The notes: a model not told the origin generated them from the letters alone. A stretch of DNA of 64,000 bases from Pseudanabaena galeata CCNP1313 (GCF_029910235.1 NZ_CP112874.1:3667001-3731000); one strand, 5' to 3'. Counted from the stretch's first letter, positions 1-8,557 are shown. Program-made: numbers and translations.

Positions 1-878
1 TGCAATGCGGCATAAAAATCTTCTTTATAGGCGATCGCCTGACGGTAATTCTGCACGGCTTCTTCGTGATGACTAGATAGGTCCAATGCAACTGCACGGT
101 TATACCAAGCCAAATGATTATCGCCCCGAATCTGTAATGCGAGATCGCAATTGGCGATCGCCTCTTGACAACGATTACCTGCAACCAATAAACCACCTTG
201 CTCTAGTAATAGCTCAATACGGCGTTCCGAAATTAGGGGCTGAGCCGCAATTAGCTTTTGCAGATCCTCATACTTGAGATCGCGTTCTTCCTCACTAATT
301 TGAGCATAGGCTTCATAGCGATCGTCACTGACCCAGCGAAAAGCCTCTTGCCGCATCAACTCCATATCAGTGGGAAACTCAAATACCTCAACAGTTTCAT
401 CAAAAAATTCGGGATAGCTATCGATAAAAAACTTCAGTGCAAATAAAGGCAGTAAAAACACAAAACAAATCGGGAAATTCTCTTTGAGCTTAGATTTCAA
501 TAGGATCAGATGGGCAAGGGGGCGAGGCAGATGAGTTAGCTTTTCTACCAATGTTTGATCGTCTAAGTCCTCAACTTTCTTTTCTAAGAACTCTTCGATA
601 CCTGTGACAAACAATAGGTTTGCTGTATGTAAATCTGGCTCATTGGCAAACATTTCATAAAAATCAGCGATCGGGCGATCGAGCCTTAATACACGAATTG
701 TTTGGCTCTCTGCATCAGCTCGTACCCTTTTAATTATCTGCTCTCCCTCCGCAGGCGAACAACGCACAAACAGCATTCCAAAATCTTGCTTGTTTCTGAG
801 TAAACCCACTAGAGTCTGATATTCTGTCTCTGGATTTTTTAGAGCGTCCTTATCCCAAGTGTTTCCAGTGTATTGCAT
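1..878 (-). CDS. TPR-repeat protein with NTPase-like N-terminus (C-terminus cut by window edge)
   Basis: Open frame on the minus strand from an ATG at 878 that runs without a stop off the left edge, giving at least 292 residues. The start is preceded by a GGGAGA ribosome-binding site. Residues about 30-160 look like an alpha/beta, possibly P-loop-derived domain (SPAEGEQIIKRV, then hydrophobic strands such as LLFVTGIEEFL), but I see no clean Walker A motif. From about residue 245 the protein becomes TPR-like (NRCQEAIANCDLAL, NHLAWYNRAVALD, EEAVQNYRQAI), with further repeats probably beyond the edge. Function is unknown. TPR proteins with such N-termini are common in cyanobacteria and usually act as scaffolds or regulators; that last step is inference. 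Confidence 0.8.
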   Translation of the reverse strand, partial: MQYTGNTWDKDALKNPETEYQTLVGLLRNKQDFGMLFVRCSPAEGEQIIKRVRADAESQTIRVLRLDRPIADFYEMFANEPDLHTANLLFVTGIEEFLEKKVEDLDDQTLVEKLTHLPRPLAHLILLKSKLKENFPICFVFLLPLFALKFFIDSYPEFFDETVEVFEFPTDMELMRQEAFRWVSDDRYEAYAQISEEERDLKYEDLQKLIAAQPLISERRIELLLEQGGLLVAGNRCQEAIANCDLALQIRGDNHLAWYNRAVALDLSSHHEEAVQNYRQAIAYKEDFYAAL

Positions 879-924
879 GGTTCTCCCATTTGACCGAATA
901 CTCAAACTAATCATACCAAAAAAG

Positions 925-955
925 ATTAGAGGCGGCGCTAAGCGCTACCTCTAAT
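925..955. repeat. Imperfect hairpin
   Basis: Arms 925-939 and 941-955 (ATTAGAGG outside, GGCGCT/AGCGCT inside) pair with two mismatches. It lies directly upstream of the first gene of the window, at the start of a run of hairpins that fills 925-1341. Confidence 0.5.
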
Positions 956-1057
956 ACCAACGTACAAAATGGCGTAGCCATTTTGTACGTTGAAAACCCT
1001 TACTGGGTTTGTTTTTTAATTCCCAAAAGTGTGGCCACACTTTCGGGAATTGGTATG
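953..1057. repeat. palA element: two palindromes between ATACCAA/TTGGTAT ends
   Basis: The first palindrome is perfect, arms 959-973 and 977-991 with loop GTA and inner sequence ACAAAATGGC. A short tail follows (TGAAAACCCTTACTGGG), then a second loopless palindrome 1018-1051 with one mismatch. Outer ends ATACCAA and TTGGTAT are inverted repeats. The ACAAAATGG core plus the tail recurs at 40544-40600, which marks this as a dispersed element. Confidence 0.6.
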
Positions 1058-1074
1058 ATCAACAATTGTCGTTA

Positions 1075-1173
1075 TAAAAATCGGTTTTTTGAAAGCCCGC
1101 CGTTGGCAGGCTTTCAAAAAACCGATTTTAGTGTTTCCAGCGCCTTCGGCGCTGGAAACACTAAAATCGGTTT
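1075..1173. repeat. Double hairpin with a shared arm
   Basis: Hairpin one spans 1075-1130 (outer AAAATCGGTTTTTTGAAAGCC, one internal mismatch). Hairpin two spans 1119-1173, a perfect 26-nt arm with loop TTC and inner CCAGCGCC. The segment AAACCGATTTTA is used by both, so only one can form fully at a time. The same two-hairpin design occurs at 39065-39158. Confidence 0.65.
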
Positions 1174-1244
1174 CATAATGAAAATTGCTGACCTCTAATC
1201 ATAAGAGTGTTGGCACGCTTGGCGATAAGTCGCTGTAAAACATA

Positions 1245-1295
1245 AAAACCAAAGGCGAATTGCGGCGCTTTGCGCCGCAATTCGCCTTTGGTTTT
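1245..1295. repeat. palB palindrome
   Basis: Perfect 24-nt arms with loop TTT at 1269-1271. The outer arm starts AAAACCAAAGG and the inner core is GCGGCGC. It is followed by GGGACTGCTATAACA, related to the flank seen at other palB copies. Confidence 0.7.
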
Positions 1296-1318
1296 GGGAC
1301 TGCTATAACATAGAGATC

Positions 1319-1341
1319 TAGCGCAGGTTCTACCTGCGCTA
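1319..1341. repeat. Short hairpin upstream of hslO
   Basis: Arms TAGCGCAGGT and ACCTGCGCTA with loop TCT, ending 33 nt before the hslO start codon. Together with the preceding elements it fills the whole spacer 925-1341, so hslO is probably transcribed from a promoter in this repeat-derived DNA or from the short stretch 1342-1374. Confidence 0.5.
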
Positions 1342-1374
1342 CTCTCTTGAACAATCAAATCTTACAAAAATTTC

Positions 1375-2310
1375 ATGAACGATCGCTTAATTCGCGCCCT
1401 CACCGCCGACGGCAGAGTCCGTGTCATTGGCGTGAATATTACCCAATCCCTTAATGAAGCTCATCGTCGCCATCATTTATCAGCAGTCGCTACCGCCTCA
1501 CTCGGTCGAGCTATGGGAGCAAGCTTACTGCTTGCTTCAAATATGAAGCAACCTCAAGCCAGAGTAAATGTCAGAGTGGCTGGGGATGGCGGACTAGGGT
1601 TAGTCTACGCTGATGCTGGATTTGATGGGACAGTGCGCGGCTTTGTCACCAATCCTCAATTTACATTGCCCCCCCTTGCCGATGGTCAACAAAATGTCAG
1701 TCAAGGCGTTGGGCAAACAGGTTTTTTTAAAGTTATGCGTGACGTTGGCTATGGCGAACCCTATAGCAGCACCGTGGAGCTAATTGCAGGTGATATTGCC
1801 AATGATGTGGCTTGGTACTTGGCTTCTTCTGAGCAAACTTATTCCAAGCTCATGCTGACGGAAGTAATCGATCAAGATCATAGCGAGAATCCCGTCAAGG
1901 TAGCCGCAGGAATTTTACTGCAAATCATGCCCATGGCAACCCTGCGGGCGGCAAAGACCGCGAACCTCTCTCAAGAAGATTTACTGCTCCAACTAGAAGC
2001 AAAAAGTGATCCACAAAATTTCATGGATTTGCTACTTCAAGACAAAGCGATCGAAGAGGTAATGACAGAAATCTTTGCTGATATGCATCTAGATATTTTG
2101 CCAATGACTAAAGATGTCAAATTTCATTGCCCTTGCTCCCTCGATCGCATGTTAGCGGCGATGAAAATGTTTGGCGAAGAAGATTTGCGATCGATGATCG
2201 CTGAGGACAAGGGCGCAGAAGCAACTTGTCATTTCTGTGGTGAGGTGTATCACGCTAGTACTGAGCAGTTAAATAATTTACTTGCAGATTTACAGGTAGC
2301 AAAAGCCTAA
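1375..2310 (+). CDS. hslO: Hsp33 redox-regulated holdase chaperone
   Basis: 311 residues, close to the usual 290-300 of the family. The N-terminal three quarters match the Hsp33 core (RVIGVNITQSLNEAHRRHHLS, GRAMGASLLLA, GGLGLVYADA). The C-terminal zinc switch is intact: C252-P-C254 and C285-H-F-C288 form the CxC...CxxC centre. In characterised Hsp33 these cysteines bind zinc when reduced and form disulfides on oxidative stress, which activates the chaperone. The protein acts in the cytosol. The ATG at 1375 is the obvious start. The last three codons including the stop lie inside the left arm of the downstream hairpin (2302-2356). Confidence 0.95.
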   Translation: MNDRLIRALTADGRVRVIGVNITQSLNEAHRRHHLSAVATASLGRAMGASLLLASNMKQPQARVNVRVAGDGGLGLVYADAGFDGTVRGFVTNPQFTLPPLADGQQNVSQGVGQTGFFKVMRDVGYGEPYSSTVELIAGDIANDVAWYLASSEQTYSKLMLTEVIDQDHSENPVKVAAGILLQIMPMATLRAAKTANLSQEDLLLQLEAKSDPQNFMDLLLQDKAIEEVMTEIFADMHLDILPMTKDVKFHCPCSLDRMLAAMKMFGEEDLRSMIAEDKGAEATCHFCGEVYHASTEQLNNLLADLQVAKA

Positions 2311-2356
2311 CTAATAAGAAGTCTCGCTACGCGAGACTTCTTGTTAGTTAGGCTTT
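2302..2356 (+). terminator. hslO: Hairpin overlapping the hslO stop codon
   Basis: 26-nt arms 2302-2327 and 2331-2356 with loop TAC and one mismatch. The left arm starts AAAGCCTAA, which is the end of hslO. Position suggests a 3'-end stabiliser or terminator for hslO, although no clean U-run follows. Confidence 0.65.
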
Positions 2357-2411
2357 ATGGTAACTTCACTTCTAGACGCTTCTCGATAAATTTGCATAAT
2401 CCCTAAAAACT

Positions 2412-3287
2412 ATGACAGTTAACGCACAAATTGGCATTATTGGTGGCAGTGGACTCTACAAAATGTCTGCCCTGACTGATATTCAAGAAATCAACATCGA
2501 TACTCCCTTTGGAAAAACTTCAGATGCATTTATCTATGGCAAATTATCAGGGACACCAGTAGTATTTCTGGCTAGACATGGGCGATCGCACCATTTACTA
2601 CCCACCGAAGTCCCCTATCGCGCCAATATCTATGCCCTCAAAAGTCTTGGCGTAGAGTACATCATCTCCGCCTCAGCCGTTGGCTCGTTGCAGGAATATG
2701 CCCGTCCCCTTGATATCGTGCTACCCGATCAATTTATCGATCGCACCACTAACCGCACTTCCACATTTTTTGGTGAAGGGATTGTCGCCCACGTCGCTTT
2801 TGGCGAACCAATTTGCAAATCACTGTTATCTGTTGTCTCCTCTGCGGCGGAATCAATCGACTTAGGGCGCAACAAAGTCCATAAAGGTGGAATTTATCTG
2901 TGCATGGAGGGGCCAGCCTTCTCGACTAAAGCTGAATCTTTGCTCTATCGCAGTTGGGGCGCTAAGGTAATTGGCATGACCAATCTTACTGAAGCCAAGC
3001 TTGCCCGTGAAGCGGAAATTGCCTATGCGACGATCGCCTTGGTTACCGATTATGATTGCTGGCATGACGATCATGAAAGCGTAACCGTAGAAATGATCAT
3101 CCAAAATTTACAAAAAAATGCCTTGAATGCTCAAGCCGTAATTCAAAACGCAGTGGCAAAAATTGCCGTGAATCCGCCTAAATCTGAAGCTCATCATGCT
3201 CTGAAGACTTCGATCTTGACGGATTTAAGTAAAGTATCTGATGCTAGCCGCGATCGCTTAAAAGTGATTTTGCAGAAGTATCTCTAA
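2412..3287 (+). CDS. mtnP: 5'-methylthioadenosine phosphorylase
   Basis: 291 residues, full length for MTA phosphorylase. It phosphorolyses methylthioadenosine to adenine and methylthioribose-1-phosphate in methionine salvage. Visible signatures: GIIGGSGLY at the N-terminus, the substrate loop [33 protein letters not shown] for nucleoside binding, and TDYDCWH with the aspartates expected to contact the purine. Start ATG at 2412. The last 12 nt of the gene (AAGTATCTCTAA, 3276-3287) recur at 3983-3994 within the palindrome that precedes hemE, suggesting that 3288-3994 was inserted behind this gene. Confidence 0.93.
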   Translation: MTVNAQIGIIGGSGLYKMSALTDIQEINIDTPFGKTSDAFIYGKLSGTPVVFLARHGRSHHLLPTEVPYRANIYALKSLGVEYIISASAVGSLQEYARPLDIVLPDQFIDRTTNRTSTFFGEGIVAHVAFGEPICKSLLSVVSSAAESIDLGRNKVHKGGIYLCMEGPAFSTKAESLLYRSWGAKVIGMTNLTEAKLAREAEIAYATIALVTDYDCWHDDHESVTVEMIIQNLQKNALNAQAVIQNAVAKIAVNPPKSEAHHALKTSILTDLSKVSDASRDRLKVILQKYL

Positions 3288-3308
3288 AGCTTACCAACGG
3301 TAAATTTT

Positions 3309-3929
3309 ATGAGCGAATCAATTAAGGCAACTCGTGCAACTATAGCGATCGGGGATTTATCCATTGATGCCTTTATGCTGCCCGATGGTAGTTATCGAAT
3401 GTCTCTTAGCCAAGCTGCTGAATGTATTGGTAAACCAGCTAGAAGCACTTTCGATTTTTTGCAATCAAAGACCTTCAAACGCTTGTTAGGTGAAGTACAA
3501 GGCACTTTCGATTTTTTGCCTAACGACTTCCCTGATGACTATAAACCAGAAAACTTTACTGTTGAAATTGGTGAAGCTATTTCCCAAGGACAGACTCGCA
3601 TTAGGGGGCTGCCTTTGGAATTAGTAGCACTTTATTGGGCTTGGGAAAGCTTTCGCGGTAATCGTTCTGCCTTAATGATGATAGTTACTCTAACTAGTGA
3701 ATCCCTAGAACGTCGTTTTGACAATGCTTTTGGGATTATACGCACTGAACAAGAACGAAATGATCGCTTATCTCAAATAAATCAGCAATTGGAAAAGGCT
3801 CTTGCTATTTTGGGTGAAGGGTTCGCGCTAGATGATGATGTCCGTCGTGAGCGTGATTATTTTGAGTCCGTGCTTAGACAAAATGGGATCGATCCCTATA
3901 GTTTACCCAGTAGTGATCGCCAGATCTAA
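3309..3929 (+). CDS. Conserved protein of unknown function, antirepressor-like
   Basis: 206 residues, ATG at 3309, 21 nt after mtnP. The N-terminus (IAIGDLSIDAFMLPDGSYR, MSLSQAAECIGK) has the look of the DNA-binding Bro/ANT-type regions found in phage antirepressor-like proteins, and the C-terminus (SESLERRFDNAFG, then EQERNDRLSQINQQLEKAL) is helical and probably coiled coil. No catalytic motif is seen. An exact 18-bp direct repeat (3445-3462 and 3502-3519) encodes TFDFL twice, pointing to an internal duplication. The gene sits in a segment bounded by 12-bp direct repeats and may be a recent insertion between mtnP and its old terminator. Function unknown; the antirepressor link is a weak guess. 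Confidence 0.7.
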   Translation: MSESIKATRATIAIGDLSIDAFMLPDGSYRMSLSQAAECIGKPARSTFDFLQSKTFKRLLGEVQGTFDFLPNDFPDDYKPENFTVEIGEAISQGQTRIRGLPLELVALYWAWESFRGNRSALMMIVTLTSESLERRFDNAFGIIRTEQERNDRLSQINQQLEKALAILGEGFALDDDVRRERDYFESVLRQNGIDPYSLPSSDRQI

Positions 3930-3936
3930 ACCTAGA

Positions 3937-3969
3937 ATCGAGTGGCGGCGCTTCTCGCCGCCACTCGAT
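3937..3969. repeat. palB-core hairpin
   Basis: 14-nt arms (ATCGAGTGGCGGCG and its complement) around CTTCT. It resembles the GGCGGCGC-TTC-GCGCCGCC core with a small internal deletion. Confidence 0.55.
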
Positions 3970-3981
3970 ATTATTTTGCCC

Positions 3982-4038
3982 AAAGTATCTCTAACAAAAA
4001 AGCCTCGCTAAGCGAGGCTTTTTTGTTAGAGATACTTT
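3982..4038. terminator. Perfect 27-nt palindrome between convergent genes
   Basis: Arms 3982-4008 and 4012-4038, loop TAA, core AGCCTCGC/GCGAGGCT with T-runs on both strands, so it can work as a bidirectional terminator for the gene at 3309-3929 and for hemE. Its outer arm copies the 3' end of mtnP (AAGTATCTCTAA). Confidence 0.75.
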
Positions 4039-4039
4039 T

Positions 4040-5077
4040 TTAAGAGCCAAGCCCTTTAACTGTCTCAAAGAAAAATCTAGCGTTATCTTCGGGCGTAGTG
4101 GATAAAATGCCATGACCAAGGTTCATGATGTGACCCTTGTTACCAGCCTTGGCAACAACTTCTAAAATACGTTCGCGAATATAGCTCTGCTCAGCAAACA
4201 GAACACAAGGATCGAGATTACCTTGGACAGGAATATCATGACCAAGGCGATCGCGGGCATCGGCAAGATCCACAGTCCAGTCAACGCTGACGATATCCAC
4301 ACCAGACTTAGGCATTAGGTCAAGTACACCCGCACTGCCGCTAATGTAAAGAATCATGGGCGTGTTGGGATATTTTGCCTTGACCTTATCTACCACCATC
4401 TTTTGGTAGGGCAGCGCAAAGGTTTTATAATCCGTTGGGCAAAGATGTCCAGCCCAAGAATCAAACATTTGTACGACTTGAGCGCCGCACTCGATCTGAT
4501 GAATTACATAAGTGCCGATCATTTCGGCAATCTTGGTCAAAAAGCTATGGATGATCGCTGGCTCTTTGTAAGCCATAGCCTTAATCGTAGAATAATCCTT
4601 AGAGCCTTTACCCTCAACAGAATAGGCAGCTAATGTCCAAGGTGCGCCCACAAATCCAAGAATTGTCGCTTGATCTTTAACTTCTTCTTTAATCGCGCTT
4701 AAAATCTTACGAATGAAGGGAACAGCAGTATCGGGATCAAACTCAGTTAACGCATCAACTTGGGCTTGAGTGCGAATTGGGGACTCAATAATTGGTCCTC
4801 TGCTTTCGATGATGTCAAAGTTAATGCCGATACCTGTGAGGGGAGTAAGGATATCGGAGAACATAATCACGCCATCGGGTTGAAAGGCGCGAAATGGTTG
4901 CAAAGAAATTTCGGCGGCGAGTTCAGGGATTTCCGATCGCTCTCTAAATGTTGGATATTTGTCGCGCAAATCACGATACACCTTCATGTATCTTCCTGCT
5001 TGACGCATCATCCATACTGGTGGACGATCCAGTACTTCACCTCTTGCTGCCCTTAGCAAGCGATCATTTCCTCCCAT
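4040..5077 (-). CDS. hemE: Uroporphyrinogen decarboxylase
   Basis: 345 residues, the usual size. The enzyme decarboxylates the four acetate side chains of uroporphyrinogen III to coproporphyrinogen III, feeding haem and chlorophyll synthesis. Family signatures are clear: [14 protein letters not shown] at the N-terminus with the invariant arginines, the metal-free active-site Asp in [20 protein letters not shown], and [15 protein letters not shown] near the C-terminus. A TTG two codons upstream (5083) is in frame, but the ATG at 5077 fits homologues better. It is divergent from the cytM-like gene across about 310 bp. Confidence 0.95.
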   Translation of the reverse strand: MGGNDRLLRAARGEVLDRPPVWMMRQAGRYMKVYRDLRDKYPTFRERSEIPELAAEISLQPFRAFQPDGVIMFSDILTPLTGIGINFDIIESRGPIIESPIRTQAQVDALTEFDPDTAVPFIRKILSAIKEEVKDQATILGFVGAPWTLAAYSVEGKGSKDYSTIKAMAYKEPAIIHSFLTKIAEMIGTYVIHQIECGAQVVQMFDSWAGHLCPTDYKTFALPYQKMVVDKVKAKYPNTPMILYISGSAGVLDLMPKSGVDIVSVDWTVDLADARDRLGHDIPVQGNLDPCVLFAEQSYIRERILEVVAKAGNKGHIMNLGHGILSTTPEDNARFFFETVKGLGS

Positions 5078-5391
5078 AATCAACTCTTTCCTGTGTTTTA
5101 AAACTTTTTTATAATTGTGCTTTTGAATTATAGAACGTCAAGTACCAGACGCTAACGCTTTGCCTGCTTGGCTAAGTCGTTAGTTTGGTAACGGACAAAG
5201 GTTGATCGCCGCACCGTATCTCAGAATGGGGCATCAGGCAATGATCAAACTTAGGCTTTATTTAATTGCTAATTACAATTCGATTACTTATACTTTCTTT
5301 AAGATATGTTATTAATACTTAAGCTATGAATACTTTACGAAGTACAAACCAAGTAAAAGTTTTGGCTAACCAATAGCTAGGTTTAAAAACT
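5078..5391. other. Divergent intergenic region hemE / cytM-like
   Basis: About 310 bp with no ORF or strong hairpin. It must hold promoters for both flanking genes. A+T-rich stretches such as TATAATTG (5109) and TATGTTATTAATACTTAAG (5304) could be -10 regions, but no operator is recognised. Confidence 0.4.
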
Positions 5392-5826
5392 GTGACTAAC
5401 GAAGGGGCAAATTTGACAAAGGATACTGATGTGGTGGCAGATACGACATCAGCTCCAGCATTGAAAGAAATTGAGGCAGGTTCGCCCCTAAAAACAATCG
5501 TGGCGATCGCAGTTACTTTTGCGATCATGGCGATCGCTATCTTTTTTTGGATATTCAGTCCACCGCTCGATCAATATACACAGTCAGTTTTAAATCTTTC
5601 AGGCGATCCTGTACAGGGACGCTCAATTTTTGTGATGAATTGCGTAGCATGTCATGGGCAATGGGCTAATGGCAAAGTTGGACCCAGCTTGCATGGTGTA
5701 TCCGATCGCAAGTCCGATGCGCGTCTAATCCAACAGGTTGTCAGTGGTGAAACTCCACCCATGCCACAGTTTCAACCAAGTCCTCAAGATATGGCAGATT
5801 TGTTGAGCTATCTCAAGCAATTATAA
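5392..5826 (+). CDS. cytM: Membrane-anchored cytochrome c, cytochrome cM-like
   Basis: 144 residues from a GTG start. One N-terminal membrane anchor (residues about 33-55, IVAIAVTFAIMAIAIFFWIF) is followed by a class I c-type haem domain facing the lumen or periplasm: CVACH haem attachment, then GPSLHGVSDRKS and the sixth-ligand Met in PPMPQF. The phrase PPMPQFQPSPQDMADLLSYL matches my memory of cyanobacterial cytochrome cM, a low-abundance cytochrome linked to regulation of electron flow and respiration. The basic-to-acidic N-terminal extension before the anchor is longer than I would expect. The stop codon is inside the palindrome 5818-5862. Confidence 0.75.
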   Translation: MTNEGANLTKDTDVVADTTSAPALKEIEAGSPLKTIVAIAVTFAIMAIAIFFWIFSPPLDQYTQSVLNLSGDPVQGRSIFVMNCVACHGQWANGKVGPSLHGVSDRKSDARLIQQVVSGETPPMPQFQPSPQDMADLLSYLKQL

Positions 5827-5862
5827 AAAGAGCGGCGCTTCGCGCCGCTCTTTTTATAATTG
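5818..5862. terminator. Palindrome containing the stop codons of two convergent genes
   Basis: Perfect 21-nt arms (CAATTATAAAAAGAGCGG outward) with loop TTC and core GCGGCGC. Each arm carries Gln-Leu-stop of one gene: cytM-like on the plus strand, rph on the minus strand. A+T-rich stem ends give T-runs for termination in both directions. Confidence 0.8.
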
Positions 5863-6570
5863 GATTTGCAGCAATTCGCCAATCCCTTTTTCGGCGACAT
5901 CGAGCATTTGATTAAGCTGCGATCGCGAAAATGTATCCGATTCGCCAGTGCCTTGCACCTCGATCAGCTTGCCAGTGCTGTCCATAACCACATTGAGATC
6001 AACACTTACAGCGACATCTTCTTTGTAATTTAAGTCCAAAATGGGGACACCATCCAATAAACCCACAGACACAGCCGCAACAGCATTACGAATTGGCGAT
6101 CTGGTGATTTTACCTTCAGAGAGTAAGCGATCGCAAGCTGCTTTGAGAGCCACAAATCCGCCTGTGATTCCACCCGTGCGCGTGCCACCATCAGCTTGCA
6201 ACACATCAATATCAACAGTAAAAGTGTAATTGGCGATCGCGGTCATATCTAGCGCGGCTCTCAAACTACGCCCAATTAACCTTTGGATTTCTTGAGTACG
6301 TCCTGATAGTTTCATAAATTCCCGTTGTTGACGCGGAATTGTCGATGCAGGCATCATCCGATATTCTGCTGTTAGCCAACCTTGATTACTCCCAATCAGG
6401 AATTTAGGTACACCTTCTTCGATGGAAACTGTACAGATCAATTGGGTGTCGCCAAATTTTGCCAACACTGAACCCGCAGGAGCTTGGGTAAATGGATGCT
6501 GCAAGTGCACTGGGCGCAGTTGATCCCAAGCTCTACCATCGGGACGTTGGATAATCGGCAAATCACTCAT
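5854..6570 (-). CDS. rph: Ribonuclease PH
   Basis: 238 residues from the ATG at 6570; an in-frame TTG at 6615 would add 15 residues unlike the family. RNase PH is a phosphate-dependent 3'-5' exoribonuclease that trims tRNA 3' ends. Signatures: [13 protein letters not shown] at the N-terminus, [17 protein letters not shown], the phosphate-binding region [19 protein letters not shown], and DADGG-like [14 protein letters not shown] with the catalytic acidic residues, then [12 protein letters not shown]. Convergent with cytM-like, sharing a palindrome at the stops. The spacer upstream holds the GspE terminator palindrome. Confidence 0.95.
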   Translation of the reverse strand: MSDLPIIQRPDGRAWDQLRPVHLQHPFTQAPAGSVLAKFGDTQLICTVSIEEGVPKFLIGSNQGWLTAEYRMMPASTIPRQQREFMKLSGRTQEIQRLIGRSLRAALDMTAIANYTFTVDIDVLQADGGTRTGGITGGFVALKAACDRLLSEGKITRSPIRNAVAAVSVGLLDGVPILDLNYKEDVAVSVDLNVVMDSTGKLIEVQGTGESDTFSRSQLNQMLDVAEKGIGELLQIQL

Positions 6571-6642
6571 GATCACGGTTTGACTGTTTTTAAAATCGAT
6601 CCAATCATATATCAAGCCCTTGCTTCTAGAAATTTTAGCTAA

Positions 6643-6701
6643 TAATCACAACCAAAGAGAATGGCGGCGCAAAGCGCCGCCATTCTCTTTGGTTGTGATT
6701 A
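6643..6701. terminator. Perfect 28-nt palindrome overlapping the GspE/PilB stop codon
   Basis: Arms 6643-6670 and 6674-6701, loop AAA, core GGCGGCGC. The right arm includes the stop codon (complement of 6699-6701) of the ATPase gene. It also lies about 70 bp upstream of rph. Confidence 0.75.
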
Positions 6702-8345
6702 ATGTTGCAGTAAAGCAGAACGAGGAATTACACGCATAATTTCTTTGATAGTTGTTACTCCCTGTATAACTTTCTCAATGGCTGCAACACGAAAGGACTG
6801 AAAATCAATACTGCGTAAATAGAGATCTAGCTGAGTTGATGTTCCTTCGTAAATAATTTGACGCATCGTGTCATTGATCTCTAGAAGTTCAATGACAGCT
6901 TCACGCCCCAAGTAACCTGTATTAGAGCATTTAGGACATCCATTTCCTTGTCTGCACTTTTCCAAATTAACTGTAGATCGATCTAATCCGATCACTTTTA
7001 ATTCGGCATCACTAGGTATATAAGCCTCTGCACAGTGCGGACAAACACGACGAACAAGGCGCTGAGCAACAACCCCTAACAAAGCATCACCAACTAGACT
7101 TGAGCCAAGATCTTTCAGTCGAGGGATGGCACTAGGTGCATCATTGGTATGCATAGTGGTAAGAACAAGGTGACCTGTTAAAGCAGCCCGAATTGCAGTT
7201 TCAGCCGTCTCACTATCGCGTACTTCACCCACCATAATAATGTCTGGATCTTGACGGAGAATTGAGCGCAATCCTGCGGCAAAAGTCATGCCTGCGGCTT
7301 CATTGACTTGAGTTTGAGTGATATTTGATAAGACATACTCTACGGGATCTTCGACAGTAGTAACATTGACACTTTCAGAGGCAACTACCTGCAAACTGGT
7401 ATAAAGTGTACTGGTTTTACCCGAACCTGTGGGGCCCGTAAAAATGATCATTCCTTGTGGTTGATGTAGCCAGCGTTCATAAATTTGACGCGACTTTTCA
7501 GTAAATCCTAGATCGGCAATACTCGAAAAGGGATTTTCTTGTGGAAGCAACCGAATTACAATTTTTTCGCCATTAACGCAGGGAAGTGTACTAACTCGCA
7601 TATCTAACCCTTTAGCATGACGATCATCACTGGTGTATTTTTCGCCAATGCGCCCATCTTGAGGAATCCGACTTTTGGCAATATCCATTTCTGCCATGAC
7701 TTTAAGTGCAACAATAATTTTGCGACTAATTGCTAAAGGCAATACTTGTACGTCTCGCAAAATACCATCAACACGAAAGCGAATGCGTAATCCTTCTTTG
7801 GTTGGCTCTAGATGAATATCGCTAGCACGACTTTGCAAGGCACTGGTGATAATCGCCTTAATGCGACTAATTTGATCTTCGGCTTTTGAGAGATGCATTT
7901 CTGCAGTCTCGGCGATCGCCATTGGTTCTAGCTCATCAGCAAAGGGGATATCTGTCTCTGATAGAGAAATGCGATCGGTGCGAATGTTTTGTTTAACAAA
8001 CCATTCTTGGTAACTTTTTTTCGTAATGGATACGACTTTAACAGTCATATCCATCAAGTTACTAATTCTCTTGATGTCCAGTTCTGAAATAGTCTCAGGA
8101 GCGCCAATAAAGAATTGTTGTCGCCAAAATAATAGCGGAATAAAGTGGGGTAACTCCGTTTGATTGCGAGCTTGCCGAAAGAAGCGATCGCATACTTCTG
8201 CATCCAGCAGTTTCATGTTCACAGTTCCATCTGGATTAATAAGCTTGGCGATCGCTTCTTCACAGGATATTTTGCCAGCTTTAAGTAATTGCCAGGAGGT
8301 TGATGGAACAATGGATAGATTAGGTATGGGGGATTTAGCCTGCAT
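6699..8345 (-). CDS. GspE/PilB-type secretion or pilus assembly ATPase
   Basis: 548 residues from the ATG at 8345 (an in-frame TTG lies at 8363). The N-terminal part has the cyclic-dinucleotide-binding-type MshEN/GSPII_E_N fold region, followed by the RecA-like ATPase: Walker A GPTGSGKTST, Asp box VEDPVEY, Walker B DPDIIMVGEVRD and His box TGHLVLTTMHTND. A four-cysteine zinc element (CPHC ... CPKC) is present. Such ATPases drive extension of type IV pili. No pilC or pilT is adjacent, so whether this is the main pilB or a paralogue cannot be told. Cytoplasmic, acting at the inner membrane. Confidence 0.88.
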   Translation of the reverse strand: MQAKSPIPNLSIVPSTSWQLLKAGKISCEEAIAKLINPDGTVNMKLLDAEVCDRFFRQARNQTELPHFIPLLFWRQQFFIGAPETISELDIKRISNLMDMTVKVVSITKKSYQEWFVKQNIRTDRISLSETDIPFADELEPMAIAETAEMHLSKAEDQISRIKAIITSALQSRASDIHLEPTKEGLRIRFRVDGILRDVQVLPLAISRKIIVALKVMAEMDIAKSRIPQDGRIGEKYTSDDRHAKGLDMRVSTLPCVNGEKIVIRLLPQENPFSSIADLGFTEKSRQIYERWLHQPQGMIIFTGPTGSGKTSTLYTSLQVVASESVNVTTVEDPVEYVLSNITQTQVNEAAGMTFAAGLRSILRQDPDIIMVGEVRDSETAETAIRAALTGHLVLTTMHTNDAPSAIPRLKDLGSSLVGDALLGVVAQRLVRRVCPHCAEAYIPSDAELKVIGLDRSTVNLEKCRQGNGCPKCSNTGYLGREAVIELLEINDTMRQIIYEGTSTQLDLYLRSIDFQSFRVAAIEKVIQGVTTIKEIMRVIPRSALLQH

Positions 8346-8497
8346 AGTTGCTGATAAGTTCAATATAGTTACTTACTAGATTCATTCTGTTGAGTTGATA
8401 TGTTCTATGCAGATCTTACTAAAAATCTATGTAGGAAAATGATCACGCCTAGTAAGTAGAAGAATTTCTACGCATTAACTTATACTCCTAAAAAAGA

Positions 8498-8557
8498 AAA
8501 TTAGGTAAGTGGTGATGTTTATTGATCTTTCAACAAACATCACCACTTATCTAATTT
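8498..8557 (-). terminator. Probable terminator of the lectin-CHAP gene
   Basis: 23-nt arms 8498-8520 and 8535-8557 with one mismatch, loop of 14 nt, T-rich tail on the minus-strand side (read as AAAA on plus). It lies about 40 bp beyond the stop of the gene ending at 8597. The long loop sets it apart from the triloop palindromes. Confidence 0.6.

Noticed and set aside
86..446. Plus-strand frames at the left edge
   Set aside because: The minus-strand TPR frame is continuous from 878 to the edge with a proper ribosome-binding site and TPR motifs; the plus frames are shadows.
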